A stretch of DNA of 22,534 nt from CAZIVP01 sp964542915 (GTDB lineage Bacteria; Calditrichota; Calditrichia; Calditrichales; Calditrichaceae): contig CAZIVP010000032.1 of the NCBI GenBank assembly GCA_964542915.1, positions 1-22,534 of the forward strand. The letters are read 5' to 3'. Every line of letters starts with the position of its first letter. The stretch's first letter is position 1. A program made the position numbers and the translations under genes. The notes beneath the pieces were generated by a model. The model saw only the letters and a program-made list of their open reading frames with translations. It searched no databases and was not told the origin of the DNA. Below, one piece after another: positions 1 through 7,425 of this stretch.

Positions 1-14
1 AGGTGTTACTTATT

Positions 15-188
15 TTAAATGCTAAAAGTCCAATTCCCGCTGAACCAAGACAATTGTTCACCCTTTTCATTATATTTTATTCTTACTTTTCCCTCTCGTA
101 TCCATTCATTTAAATCATCAGGTAAAATCTGTGTTATATGTAACACATCTATTATAGATATAAGTGATTTTTTTTTATCATTACGCAT
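15..188 (-). CDS. small hypothetical protein downstream of hsdR, HTH-like
   Basis: A 57-aa ORF starts with ATG 10 nt beyond the hsdR stop codon. An AAGGGA Shine-Dalgarno about 7 nt before the ATG makes it a good candidate for the next gene of the same transcript. The protein begins with a basic stretch (RNDKKK). It continues with a helical segment and a short DDLNEWIREGKVRI motif, followed by NEKGE. That order (helix, turn, 'W-I-x-x-G-K-V', then a wing-like strand) resembles the small MerR/excisionase-type winged helix domains, but this is only a pattern resemblance. I do not recognise the family. It could be a regulator of the restriction operon or an unrelated small protein. It is shorter than usual gene-calling thresholds, so chance cannot be excluded. 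Confidence 0.5.
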   Translation of the reverse strand: MRNDKKKSLISIIDVLHITQILPDDLNEWIREGKVRIKYNEKGEQLSWFSGNWTFSI

Positions 189-198
189 ATATTATCCC

Positions 199-2733
199 TT
201 AAGCTGCAAATTTATCCAGTGGCACATAGGTTTCCACGTAAGCCGGCACCTGTTTACGTCCCTTCTCCGTGATTGCCTTAAAATCCTCGATGCTGATAGA
301 AGCGACATTATAGAGCAGGGCAAAGTCTTTTGTACGGATAATGTCCCGTAAATTTTTATCTACGATATAGGCTTTAAAAAACTGGCGCAACGCGCTGATG
401 TTTTCGTTTTCGCCGGGTGGATGGGTGCTGACAAATTTTTGGAACTCTTCCTCCAGCAACTGGTCCTTATTCTTAAAATGCGGGATGATGCCGAAGATTT
501 TTTCCACCACTTCCCGGATGGTTAATTTACGATCCAGTTCATAAGCTTTGCGCAGCTTTTCCATGTTAAAATATTCTTCCGGTCGTTCGAAAATATGATC
601 CCGGATATATTGCACGATTTGTTCCCAGTTACCGGCTTCCATTTGGGTTTTGATAAAATCGTTGCCTTTGATGCGCTTTTCGAAACGATCCCGGTACATC
701 TCCCGGTCGATGCGCATGCCGGCGGCGCCGATAAATTTTTCCTGCACCATTTGCACTTTGTCCGGAACCTGCGAGGTATAGGACGCCGCTTTGGTCCATC
801 CATTGCCTCCTTTACTGCCTTCGGAGGGCAGGGCAATTTCGATACGCTGCTGGTAATCATATTGTTCTTCAAAATATTCGCAATTGGCAAAAAAATCGAA
901 CAATTTAAAATGTTTTTTATCTTTCTGAATGATATCTTCCTGTCCCGGTTGCATGCGCTGCACAAATTCAAAGGTATGTTTGCGGGTGCCGCGTCCCTTC
1001 ATCTGAATAAAATCGGTCGGCGAAAAGACGGGTCGCATCAGACAAATGTTCAGCACATCGGTACAATCATAGCCGGTGGTCATCATGCCCACGGTAACAC
1101 ACACTCGGGTCTTGCTGGTGCGATAACCTTCCAACCAACGGGAATAGCCGTTCAATTTGTTGTTACTAAAATTAACCGCCATCTGCTGAGCATCCTGCAC
1201 GCGCGAAGTCACTTGTACGGCAAAATCGGAATTGTAGCGCCCGGGAAAAAGCTTTTCATCCATTTCATTCAGAATTGCAGCAATCTTACGGGCGTGATCC
1301 TGACTGACACAAAAAATCAGAGATTTGCCCATCTCTCCGCTGATGGGATCGGTTAAAGCATTTTCAATAAAACACTTGCAAAAAGCCTTGTTCGTTTCCG
1401 GGCTGAAAAATTTACGCTCAAAATCTTTGTGAATGTAGGTTTGTTCCTCTTCTTTACCCTCCTCGTTGCGGGTCATAACGGCGTAGCCTTCATCCGATAA
1501 AAGCTGAGTGGTAATTTGCGTACGGGCATCAACTGTAATCGGCGCCCGCAGAAAATCCTCCTGCACACCGCGGATCAATGAGTAACGAAAGGTGGGCATG
1601 CCGTCATGACAGCCAAAAGTGGTGTACGTATCCCTAAGCAACCGTATTTCCATCTCCCGGGGATTATGTACCTCTTCCACTTCCGGATCGATACCTTTCA
1701 GGTAATCCCGCGGTGTGGCCGTTAAACCCAGCTTGTAGCCATGGAAATATTCAAAAACGGCCCGGGAATTACCGCCGATGGAGCGGTGGGCCTCATCGGA
1801 AATCAACAAATCAAAATCGGTGGGAGCAAAAAAATGCTTGTATTTATCGTTGACCAGCAGGGTTTGTACCGTACTGACCACAATTTCGGCATATTGCCAG
1901 CTGTCCACATTTTCTTTAAAAATAACCGTTTTAAAATCGTTTTTCAGATAATCGTTGAAATTTTTAAAGGCCTGTTCTTCAAGTTCAATGCGGTCCACCA
2001 GAAACAGTACGCGTCGGGCATTACCGGTTCGCAAAAAAAGCTTAATGATGGCTGCGGAGGTCAGCGTTTTTCCCGTACCCGTGGCCATCTCAAATAAAAA
2101 ACGTTCTTTGTTTTCTTTAACGGCTGTTTGAATAGCCTGAATGGCTTCCAATTGATAGGCCCGGAGAATGCGTAATTTGTTTTTATCCAGAAACTCCGCC
2201 CGTTTTGTTTTATCCTGCCACTCCGGCCGGTTGCGGTAATTGGGCATTTGAGTAACGGCAATGTAGCCATCGTTAACATGTTCATTGATCAATTTTTGTT
2301 TATCCGGTTGCCAATTTATGAGAGCATGTATGGCATCCGGCGAAGGGAATTTGCTGATAACCTGCGGATTGCCCTTTTGCAAATCCCATTGATAGGTAAG
2401 GTTGCCGTTACTGAGAAAAATATAGCGGATGTTAAGCGATTTACCGTACTTGCGGGCTTGTTCTTTAGCGTGCAACGGATGGATGCTTTCCCGTTTGGCT
2501 TCTAACAGGGCAATGGGAAAGTTATGGGAATCGAGCAGCAGATAATCGATATAACCTTTATGCGTTTTTTCGAAGTCGTCGCCCCAATTCTGTTTCATGT
2601 AATCGTGAGAAATAGATACTCCTGATTCGAGAATAATATTAGCCGGTCCTTTTTCATCCCCGAAAAACCGCCAGCCGGCTTCTTCCAGCATCTTATTAAT
2701 TTTAATCCGTGCTTTCGCTTCCCTGGTCAGCAT
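199..2733 (-). CDS. hsdR: Type I restriction enzyme, R (motor/endonuclease) subunit
   Basis: This 844-aa protein is the ATP-dependent translocase and nuclease subunit of a type I restriction-modification complex, which cleaves unmodified DNA far from the recognition site. The N-terminal nuclease region shows a PD-(D/E)xK pattern: D63 in GYIDYL and E78-A-K80 in LLEAKRE. The SF2 motor follows, with Walker A ATGTGKT at 217-223, DEAH at 313-316, TAT at 338-340 and motif VI QMKGRGTR at 577-584. The C-terminal about 200 residues resemble the EcoEI R C-terminal domain. All key motifs are present, so the protein should be active if partners exist. The ATG is preceded by AAAGG about 9 nt upstream. No hsdM or hsdS is in the window. 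The upstream neighbour is an unrelated fpg-like gene, so any partners must lie to the left, past the small ORF. Confidence 0.95.
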   Translation of the reverse strand: MLTREAKARIKINKMLEEAGWRFFGDEKGPANIILESGVSISHDYMKQNWGDDFEKTHKGYIDYLLLDSHNFPIALLEAKRESIHPLHAKEQARKYGKSLNIRYIFLSNGNLTYQWDLQKGNPQVISKFPSPDAIHALINWQPDKQKLINEHVNDGYIAVTQMPNYRNRPEWQDKTKRAEFLDKNKLRILRAYQLEAIQAIQTAVKENKERFLFEMATGTGKTLTSAAIIKLFLRTGNARRVLFLVDRIELEEQAFKNFNDYLKNDFKTVIFKENVDSWQYAEIVVSTVQTLLVNDKYKHFFAPTDFDLLISDEAHRSIGGNSRAVFEYFHGYKLGLTATPRDYLKGIDPEVEEVHNPREMEIRLLRDTYTTFGCHDGMPTFRYSLIRGVQEDFLRAPITVDARTQITTQLLSDEGYAVMTRNEEGKEEEQTYIHKDFERKFFSPETNKAFCKCFIENALTDPISGEMGKSLIFCVSQDHARKIAAILNEMDEKLFPGRYNSDFAVQVTSRVQDAQQMAVNFSNNKLNGYSRWLEGYRTSKTRVCVTVGMMTTGYDCTDVLNICLMRPVFSPTDFIQMKGRGTRKHTFEFVQRMQPGQEDIIQKDKKHFKLFDFFANCEYFEEQYDYQQRIEIALPSEGSKGGNGWTKAASYTSQVPDKVQMVQEKFIGAAGMRIDREMYRDRFEKRIKGNDFIKTQMEAGNWEQIVQYIRDHIFERPEEYFNMEKLRKAYELDRKLTIREVVEKIFGIIPHFKNKDQLLEEEFQKFVSTHPPGENENISALRQFFKAYIVDKNLRDIIRTKDFALLYNVASISIEDFKAITEKGRKQVPAYVETYVPLDKFAA

Positions 2734-2779
2734 TTAAAATTACCTTTAAAAAGATAACGTATGAAAAATAATATCTATG

Positions 2780-2808
2780 AATATATTGACTCATGATAAA
2801 ATACACAA
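2780..2808 (-). promoter_or_regulatory. predicted sigma-70 promoter of hsdR
   Basis: Read on the minus strand, TTGTGT (2808-2803) and TATATT (2785-2780) are separated by exactly 17 nt. They lie about 50 nt upstream of the hsdR ATG, predicting a start near 2773. The -10 box matches the consensus at five of six positions and the -35 at three, so the strength is uncertain. Confidence 0.5.
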
Positions 2809-2858
2809 CGATTGAATAAATTTTGATTGCTCCTATTCATCTTTCACTAAATATATAT

Positions 2859-3050
2859 TCATTCTGTTATTTTTTTCTCTTCCAGAACATATCCCTGTAA
2901 CGTCTGCGCGTTGCGAACGGCGTGGCCCCCGGCGTCGTTATTGAAATAGGCGTAAACGTCGATTCCTTCTTGCAATCGCGCATTGATCCATTCCGCCCAA
3001 TTAGAAAGCTGCCCGTCGCTGTACGAACCGGCGTAATCCTCGCCGTGCGC
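2859..3050 (-). pseudogene. C-terminal remnant of a DUF72 (YecE-like) protein
   Basis: In the frame that does not encode the Fpg C-terminus, an open stretch of 63 codons reads AHGEDYAGSYSDGQL... and then DVYAYFNNDAGGHAVRNA, ending at a TGA at 2859-2861. The GSYSD, W-A-x-W-I and YFNNDAGGHAVRNA motifs are the hallmark C-terminal end of DUF72 proteins, a TIM-barrel family of unknown function. The rest of a DUF72 gene (normally roughly 230-280 codons) is missing. It has no start of its own and overlaps the 3' end of the fpg-like gene in another frame. This is best explained by a deletion that fused the two genes. Confidence 0.85.
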
Positions 3051-3799
3051 CCGGCAACCCGAGCTTTATTTAATGTTCCGCCGCAGCGCGGACAGGGACC
3101 CATGGCATCGCGATATGGTAGCAGATAATCCTCCGGCAGTTTGGTAACATCGGCGCCGCACCGGGACGCGGTTGTGAGCACCCGGCGCATGACGGCATAA
3201 ACCGACGCCAGTTGTTCGCGATTCAAACAATCGATTTGGATGGCCGGATGCAGACCGGCCTGGAACAGGATTTTGTCGGAGTAAACGTTGCCGATGCCCG
3301 CGATCAGCGCCTGGTTCATCAGGGCTGATTTTAATGTTCCCCGCCGTCCGGCGAACCGGGCGATGAAATCCGTTTCGTCGAATGCCGGGGACAGAGCATC
3401 CGGCCCCAGCTTTCGCGATGCGATGAACGCTTGTTGGTCATAGGTAAAACCCACTTCGCCGAGCATACGCATGGATTGATAGGCCGGATGATAACCGTTA
3501 CCGAATTCCGACAACAGACGGGTAAAGCGCGGCGGATCACCGGTTCCGTAATAGCTCAAGGCGCCGGTTATACCGAAATGAAGAACCAAATGACCGGTCG
3601 TTGACAGCGCGACAAACAGGAATTTGAAGGAGCGGCGGATCGATTGAAGTTGTACGTGTCTTAGCTTTTGCTGAAGGGATCGTCGCTTCACATTCTTGAG
3701 TATGCGGTCGTCTTCGATTTTGGTTTTAACGATCGTTTGGTGCAGGGCGGTCGCATCTACATAAGTTTTGAATCCGGCGACATCCGGCAGCTCGGGCAT
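2867..3799 (-). CDS. Fpg/Nei-family DNA glycosylase, 3' end replaced by out-of-frame DUF72 sequence
   Basis: Residues 1-253 are a recognisable Fpg/MutM-type base-excision glycosylase/AP lyase. The N-terminus MPELPD carries the catalytic Pro2 and Glu3. FGRR-like FAGRRGTLK lies at 149-157, and the helix-two-turn-helix LIAGIGNVYSDKILFQAG at 165-182 includes the conserved Asn171. The zinc-finger start CPRCGG has Cys236 and Cys239, and the hairpin Arg lies in GRT at 250-252. The second Cys pair that should follow within about 10 residues is absent. From about residue 254 the frame reads about 57 residues of Arg/Thr-rich nonsense derived from DUF72 coding sequence. Zinc binding is therefore probably lost, and the protein may be inactive or unstable. 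A weak GGGAAC lies upstream of the ATG. The family assignment is firm, but MutM versus Nei specificity is not. Confidence 0.88.
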   Translation of the reverse strand: MPELPDVAGFKTYVDATALHQTIVKTKIEDDRILKNVKRRSLQQKLRHVQLQSIRRSFKFLFVALSTTGHLVLHFGITGALSYYGTGDPPRFTRLLSEFGNGYHPAYQSMRMLGEVGFTYDQQAFIASRKLGPDALSPAFDETDFIARFAGRRGTLKSALMNQALIAGIGNVYSDKILFQAGLHPAIQIDCLNREQLASVYAVMRRVLTTASRCGADVTKLPEDYLLPYRDAMGPCPRCGGTLNKARVAGRTARITPVRTATGSFLIGRNGSMRDCKKESTFTPISITTPGATPFATRRRYRDMFWKRKK

Positions 3800-4059
3800 G
3801 ATTATGTTCCCGTTGATTATTATTTATTACGTTCAACGCCTTTTTTTTAGTGCGGGCGCTTTAAATGTTCCGGTAGGTCAAAATAAGCGTTTATCGGGTT
3901 GGGTGGTTGGCAATCACTGTTTAAGGCTGTATGGCGTGATTCGCCATTACCTCCGATTCGAAAGGGAGCGGGTTTGCAAGCTAAGGGACGTAGCATTGGG
4001 ATATTCATGACGCACACAATACGGCGTTAAAATCCGGTTCATAGTGCGTACGGGCCTGC

Positions 4060-4170
4060 TCACTTATTCTTCTTTCTTTCCCGAATCTTGTTTTTCTTCT
4101 TCGGGCGCCGTTTACCGTGGGTACCGCGCCATATTTTCCCCCGGCGAGAACGTTGATCGCCTTTTCCCAT
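4060..4170 (-). CDS. thx: 30S ribosomal protein THX
   Basis: This 36-aa, extremely basic protein begins MGKGDQRSRRGKIWRGTHGK and ends in a Lys/Arg cluster (RRPKKKNKIRERKKNK). It matches the small-subunit protein THX known from Thermus and many Bacteroidetes-like bacteria. In Thermus the peptide sits in the head of the 30S subunit among 16S rRNA helices and stabilises them. The ATG has a textbook AAGGAG Shine-Dalgarno about 8 nt upstream and a good promoter beyond it. This copy has a somewhat longer Lys/Arg tail than the shortest members. It is transcribed away from the photolyase-like remnant and appears intact, unlike both its neighbours. Confidence 0.9.
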   Translation of the reverse strand: MGKGDQRSRRGKIWRGTHGKRRPKKKNKIRERKKNK

Positions 4171-4229
4171 TCGGCTTCTCCTTATGATTTCCTGAACGAA
4201 TCTTCGTAACGGAGTCTTACAATACATAA

Positions 4230-4258
4230 ATATTAGAAAAATACGTTCTAAAGTGCAA
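4230..4258 (-). promoter_or_regulatory. predicted sigma-70 promoter of the THX gene
   Basis: On the minus strand, TTGCAC (4258-4253) and TAATAT (4235-4230) are separated by exactly 17 nt. The predicted start is about 50 nt upstream of the THX ATG. This is one of the best-looking promoters in the window. Confidence 0.6.
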
Positions 4259-4374
4259 GTTGACTTTGGTAAAAGAATTGGAATTGAATCCGGTAACGAA
4301 AAGATGGATGCTCCGTAATGCGTGTTTTTAAAATTTTTTGAATTTTAAGAATGGATTAATGGGAAACGGTATCA

Positions 4375-5030
4375 ATGCAACGTTCCGCAAAAGTATTGCG
4401 TCTCATCCTCGGAGATCAACTTAACTTAAATCACTCCTGGTTTTGCGATAAGGACAACCAACTGCTTAACGTCATGTTAGAATACGGCAGGAGACCGATT
4501 ATGTGATGCACCATATTCAGAAAGTTCTGGCTTTTTTTGCGGGTATGCGCGCGTTTATGCATACCTTGCAGAACGAAGGACACCGCCTCCTTTATCTGAA
4601 GCTGGACGATCCGGATAACCGGCAAAGCATCACGGCCAACCTCGACCGCATCATCGAACGGCGCTCGATCTTACGTTTTGAATATCAGCGTCCCGATGAA
4701 TACCGCCTTGATCGCCAGTTGCGCCATTACTGTAAAACACTCTCGATTCCCTGTGCGGTGCATGATAGCGAACATTTTTTGACCGAACGAACGGAAGTGT
4801 CCGAATTTTTCGAAAACAAAAAAGAATTCAAAATGGAATCATTCTATCGCCGTATGCGCAGGCAAACGCACATTTTGATGGATGGAAACGGGCCGGTAGG
4901 CGATCGCTGGAATTTTGACGCGGAGAATCGCAAGCGTTATGACGGAAAAGTCCCCGTACCGGCGCCGTGGTTATGGACGGCAATTAAGATGGAGGGTGCA
5001 GCTCAGAATCCGTATTTCTATGCGTTGTAA
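4375..5030 (+). pseudogene. Cryptochrome/photolyase-related protein (FeS-BCP/PhrB type), frameshifted and truncated
   Basis: The first frame starts at ATG 4375 and reads a typical N-terminus (VLRLILGDQLN...HSWF...), but hits TGA at 4504-4506. The continuation is in the next frame from about 4485: RQETDYV, then MHHIQKVLAFFAGMRAF, LDDPDNRQSITANL, MESFYRRMRR and DRWNFDAENRKR. These are strong matches to the bacterial (6-4) photolyase/cryptochrome-like family, about 500 aa in full. Restoring one C at 4485 (TACGG to TACCGG) would join E-Y-R-Q-E-T-D-Y-V in frame. The ORF ends after about 217 residues with an unrelated-looking tail (IKMEGAAQNPYFYAL). The whole helical FAD-binding domain and the Fe-S cysteines are missing, so it cannot act as a photolyase. 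It is divergent from the THX gene. A chimera with another gene's 3' end is possible, as for the fpg-DUF72 junction. Confidence 0.85.
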
Positions 5031-5057
5031 AAATAAAGGGGGGTAGGGTGATCGCTT

Positions 5058-5534
5058 CTACATTTCGATCTCTTTCCATACATAGGAATATACCCGATGC
5101 CCGAAAAACGCGCCGATCCCTCCTCCGATGAGCCCGCCAATGCCAAGCCCGCCAATGAATGCCTTGCCGGGCGAGGGATTTACCCAACCATCCTGATCGC
5201 CGCTTACCGAAAAAGCGCCAACCAATCCCAGTCCGAATCCGCCGGAAAGCGCTCCGATTAAAGCGCCTTTCTTCGTATTCCTGGTTTTTTTCCTTACGGC
5301 TTCCAGTTTTTCGATTTCGTTTAAGGGTATCGAAAAATGATAGCTTTGGATTTTGAACAGCAACCGCTCCGTCTCGGTTTTGATAAACGTTCCTTCCATG
5401 CGTTCATTAAAATATGCGGGGCAGGTCACGCGAATACGGTCGTCCTTTTGCAGGGTTGATAACTGTGCAGAAGCTCCGGACATGGATATCAACAGGACCA
5501 TTAACGTTGCTACAAGTAAGGTATGATAGTTCAT
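5058..5534 (-). CDS. exported glycine-zipper protein of unknown function
   Basis: This 158-aa protein has a signal peptide: a hydrophobic core at 6-19 and an ASA cleavage site at 21-23. Residues 29-78 read as a small beta-barrel-like segment (KDDRIRV..., GTFIKTETERLLFKI..., FSIPLNEIEKLE), a layout common in exported proteins with an SH3/Hfq-like fold. A basic linker (RKKTRNTKKG) leads to two glycine-rich hydrophobic stretches at about 89-110 and 125-146. These have GxxxG spacing and suggest membrane or oligomer packing. No lipobox is present, and I do not recognise a named family. The gene stands alone, 27 nt from the end of the convergent photolyase remnant, with only a weak Shine-Dalgarno before its ATG. 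Confidence 0.8.
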   Translation of the reverse strand: MNYHTLLVATLMVLLISMSGASAQLSTLQKDDRIRVTCPAYFNERMEGTFIKTETERLLFKIQSYHFSIPLNEIEKLEAVRKKTRNTKKGALIGALSGGFGLGLVGAFSVSGDQDGWVNPSPGKAFIGGLGIGGLIGGGIGAFFGHRVYSYVWKEIEM

Positions 5535-5799
5535 GGCTTTCAGTATGTTTGTTTATCTTCAGTAAATATAAGCCCTGTCTGCCGGTATCAAAATGAATTT
5601 ATTTTAAAACTGTCTTGCCTGGGATTTGAGGCGTTTATTCAATTAAATGAATCTGTTGAAACACACAGCGATATGCACAAATGCGATTGCGGTTGAAGTT
5701 TTGAATGCACCGCCAGGTACGATGATGGATGCTTTGATTGGTCCTGAGGACTAAAAGCCTTGTACGCGCCTTGAAACAGGATAATCGACATAAAAATTA
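5535..5799. other. non-coding gap between two minus-strand genes
   Basis: This gap contains no supported gene. A 36-aa plus-strand ORF from 5647 lacks a Shine-Dalgarno and any recognisable motif. The right end leads into the terminator at 5791-5828. Confidence 0.5.
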
Positions 5800-5828
5800 A
5801 AATGGCTCCGTCGTTACCGGAGCCATTT
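5791..5828 (-). terminator. Rho-independent terminator of the beta-propeller gene
   Basis: A perfect 11-bp inverted repeat (arms 5800-5810 and 5818-5828, core GGCTCCG/CGGAGCC) encloses a 7-nt loop. On the minus strand it is followed by TAATTTTTA. It begins about 30 nt after the stop codon of the YncE-like gene. Confidence 0.85.
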
Positions 5829-5859
5829 GTGTATTGATATGCCGAGAAGTTATAAACGA

Positions 5860-6978
5860 TTATTTGGCCAGCGCCAAACCAAACGGATTCAAACCCACAT
5901 CAAATTCTTTATGAAACGAGAGCGCGCCGGTACGGCGGTTGAGGCGATAGACCGTCACCTTATCGGAGCTGCCGCCGGAATGGGTGAGATAAACCTTATC
6001 GCCCCTGGCCGTAAATGCCAGATTGTGTGGAATGGGATAGGGGGTATCAACCACATCGGCCACTTCATTCGTACGCATGCGAACGTTAAAGATGCCGTTT
6101 GTACCGCCGCCGGGTAGATTGGTGGTTAAGAAAAATTTGCTTCGGTAGTCCATACCGGCGCCGTGAGCGCCCGGGATGGAAAGTGTTTTGACTTCATCCA
6201 TCGTAAAGCGGTCCAAAATGATCAATTCGTTGGTATTTTGGTTCGGCACATAGAGGAAATCATTGCGCGGATGCAACGAAAGATGCGGGTCTTTGCCCAC
6301 CGCTTTGCGACCGGTTTCCCGGAACGTATCCGTACTGAAGCGGATTACATAATCGTGTTCTCCGGCGAATCCCAGCATGGTAACAAACGCCTGATCGCCT
6401 TTCGGCTCCAGAATAACATCGTGGGGTTTACCGCCGGCTTCAACTAAATCCTGCGGCATCGGCACGGTATGGATGAACTCTAACGTGTGCGGATTGACGA
6501 CAGAGGCGGTTTTGTCGATATCGTTATTAACCCAGAGCTGCTGACCGCGCTTGCCGGCCCACATGTGGAAAACGCCTTTACCCGCCGCAACAGTGGTCTC
6601 CACCGAATAGTCATCGGCGTTAAATACGACGACGCGGTCATTGGAGCGATCGCCTACGAATACACGGTTCGTACCGGGCACCCAAACCACATACATGGGT
6701 TCCGGAGCGTTCTGACCGGAGGGCAGATCGAACGTGCCGTAAATACGTTCCTTGCGGGTATCGATAACGCTGATACTGCCGGAATTTCGGTTGGCAATCA
6801 CCATGTGATGGGGATGTTGCCGGTGATGGGCCTGGAATTTAGCTTCCGTCTTTTCGGAAACATTTGGCAGCGCCTCCGATCGCGAGCCCATCGGATCGTT
6901 GTTCTGGCTGCAAGCCGTTAATAAAAGAAACAGACCCAGCGTTGCGAACAACGTGCGTTGAACAATTGAAGGGTTCAT
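5860..6978 (-). CDS. YncE-like seven-bladed beta-propeller lipoprotein
   Basis: This 372-aa protein has a lipoprotein signal peptide. The hydrophobic core LFATLGLFLLL ends in the lipobox LTAC with Cys23, so it should be anchored to a membrane on the periplasmic side. After a short linker with a His-rich patch (HHRQHPHH, 51-58), repeated blades follow with motifs such as GSISVIDT, DRVVVFNADDYSVETTV and LIILDRFTMDEVKTL. These are typical of YVTN/YncE and cytochrome-d1-like propellers. No CxxCH heme site is seen, so this is not a heme nitrite reductase. Its ligand is unknown; surface-layer or metal/redox-associated roles are known for relatives. The start is well defined by AGGAGG 5 nt before the ATG. 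It is a single-gene unit ending at the hairpin at 5791-5828. Confidence 0.85.
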   Translation of the reverse strand: MNPSIVQRTLFATLGLFLLLTACSQNNDPMGSRSEALPNVSEKTEAKFQAHHRQHPHHMVIANRNSGSISVIDTRKERIYGTFDLPSGQNAPEPMYVVWVPGTNRVFVGDRSNDRVVVFNADDYSVETTVAAGKGVFHMWAGKRGQQLWVNNDIDKTASVVNPHTLEFIHTVPMPQDLVEAGGKPHDVILEPKGDQAFVTMLGFAGEHDYVIRFSTDTFRETGRKAVGKDPHLSLHPRNDFLYVPNQNTNELIILDRFTMDEVKTLSIPGAHGAGMDYRSKFFLTTNLPGGGTNGIFNVRMRTNEVADVVDTPYPIPHNLAFTARGDKVYLTHSGGSSDKVTVYRLNRRTGALSFHKEFDVGLNPFGLALAK

Positions 6979-7425
6979 AAGTCCTCCTGCTTGGTTTGAT
7001 GAAAGAAAAATATAAAGCCAACGCTATAAGCAAATGGTAACAAAAATTTCACGGTAGGCTCAAAAATGTATGCTTTTGTATCACGAAAGTGATATGGTTA
7101 ATCAGACGTTTGCTGCGGATTCGAATGTATGTTTGCGAAGGGCAGACTGTTCATACGTTATAGGTTTTAACAAATCAACGATACCTTATAGGTGTTAATA
7201 ATGGGCCAAGACGCAAAGAAAAGATTGAATTATTTCTTTAATGCGCCGGCCCTCGACACCCGTCTATAAGAAGAGGGTTAGAAGGAAGGGGCCGTTCCGC
7301 AGCTTTGCCTTTCGCTGTTTTTATCAAAGAAGTTTAGGATGTGAATCCATATTTGGAATTTCCATCTATACTTATAATCCACGCTATATTGCTCAATGGT
7401 CTATTAATTCCATTCCAATATTCCG
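6979..7425. other. intergenic region between nhaA and the beta-propeller gene, with a direct repeat
   Basis: No gene is supported in these 447 nt. It holds a small 6-bp hairpin with a GAAA loop (7079-7094) and a near-perfect 13-nt direct repeat (7158-7170 and 7186-7198). No clear terminator follows nhaA, which ends at the right edge. Confidence 0.5.
7158..7198. repeat. two direct copies of TTATAGGTNTTAA
   Basis: The copies at 7158-7170 and 7186-7198 differ at one base and start 28 nt apart. They lie about 180-220 nt upstream of the beta-propeller start. They could be a tandem protein-binding site, or chance. Confidence 0.4.

Noticed and set aside
19..351. 110-codon plus-strand ORF at the left edge
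   Set aside because: It lies antisense to the small minus-strand ORF and the end of hsdR, has no recognisable motif and no good ribosome-binding site. It is best explained as a shadow frame.
595..1356. 253-codon plus-strand ORF inside hsdR
   Set aside because: It is antisense to a gene with fully conserved helicase motifs, and its translation has low-complexity hydrophobic/His-rich composition and no domain.
3840..4020. Possible tRNA T-arm-like segment (ATTCGAA between CTCC and GGGAG)
   Set aside because: The stem has a mismatch, the loop is not a proper TTCRANY loop, and no acceptor, D or anticodon arm can be drawn around it.
4012..4049. ACGCAC/GTGCGT inverted repeat after the THX gene
   Set aside because: The loop is large, the inner pairing is poor and no T tract follows, so it is not supported as a terminator.
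5647..5754. 36-aa plus-strand ORF in the gap before the beta-propeller terminator
   Set aside because: It has no Shine-Dalgarno or family resemblance and lies opposite in direction to the surrounding genes.
7201..7269. 22-aa plus-strand ORF starting at an ATG after the direct repeat
   Set aside because: It is too short, with no ribosome-binding site and no motif.
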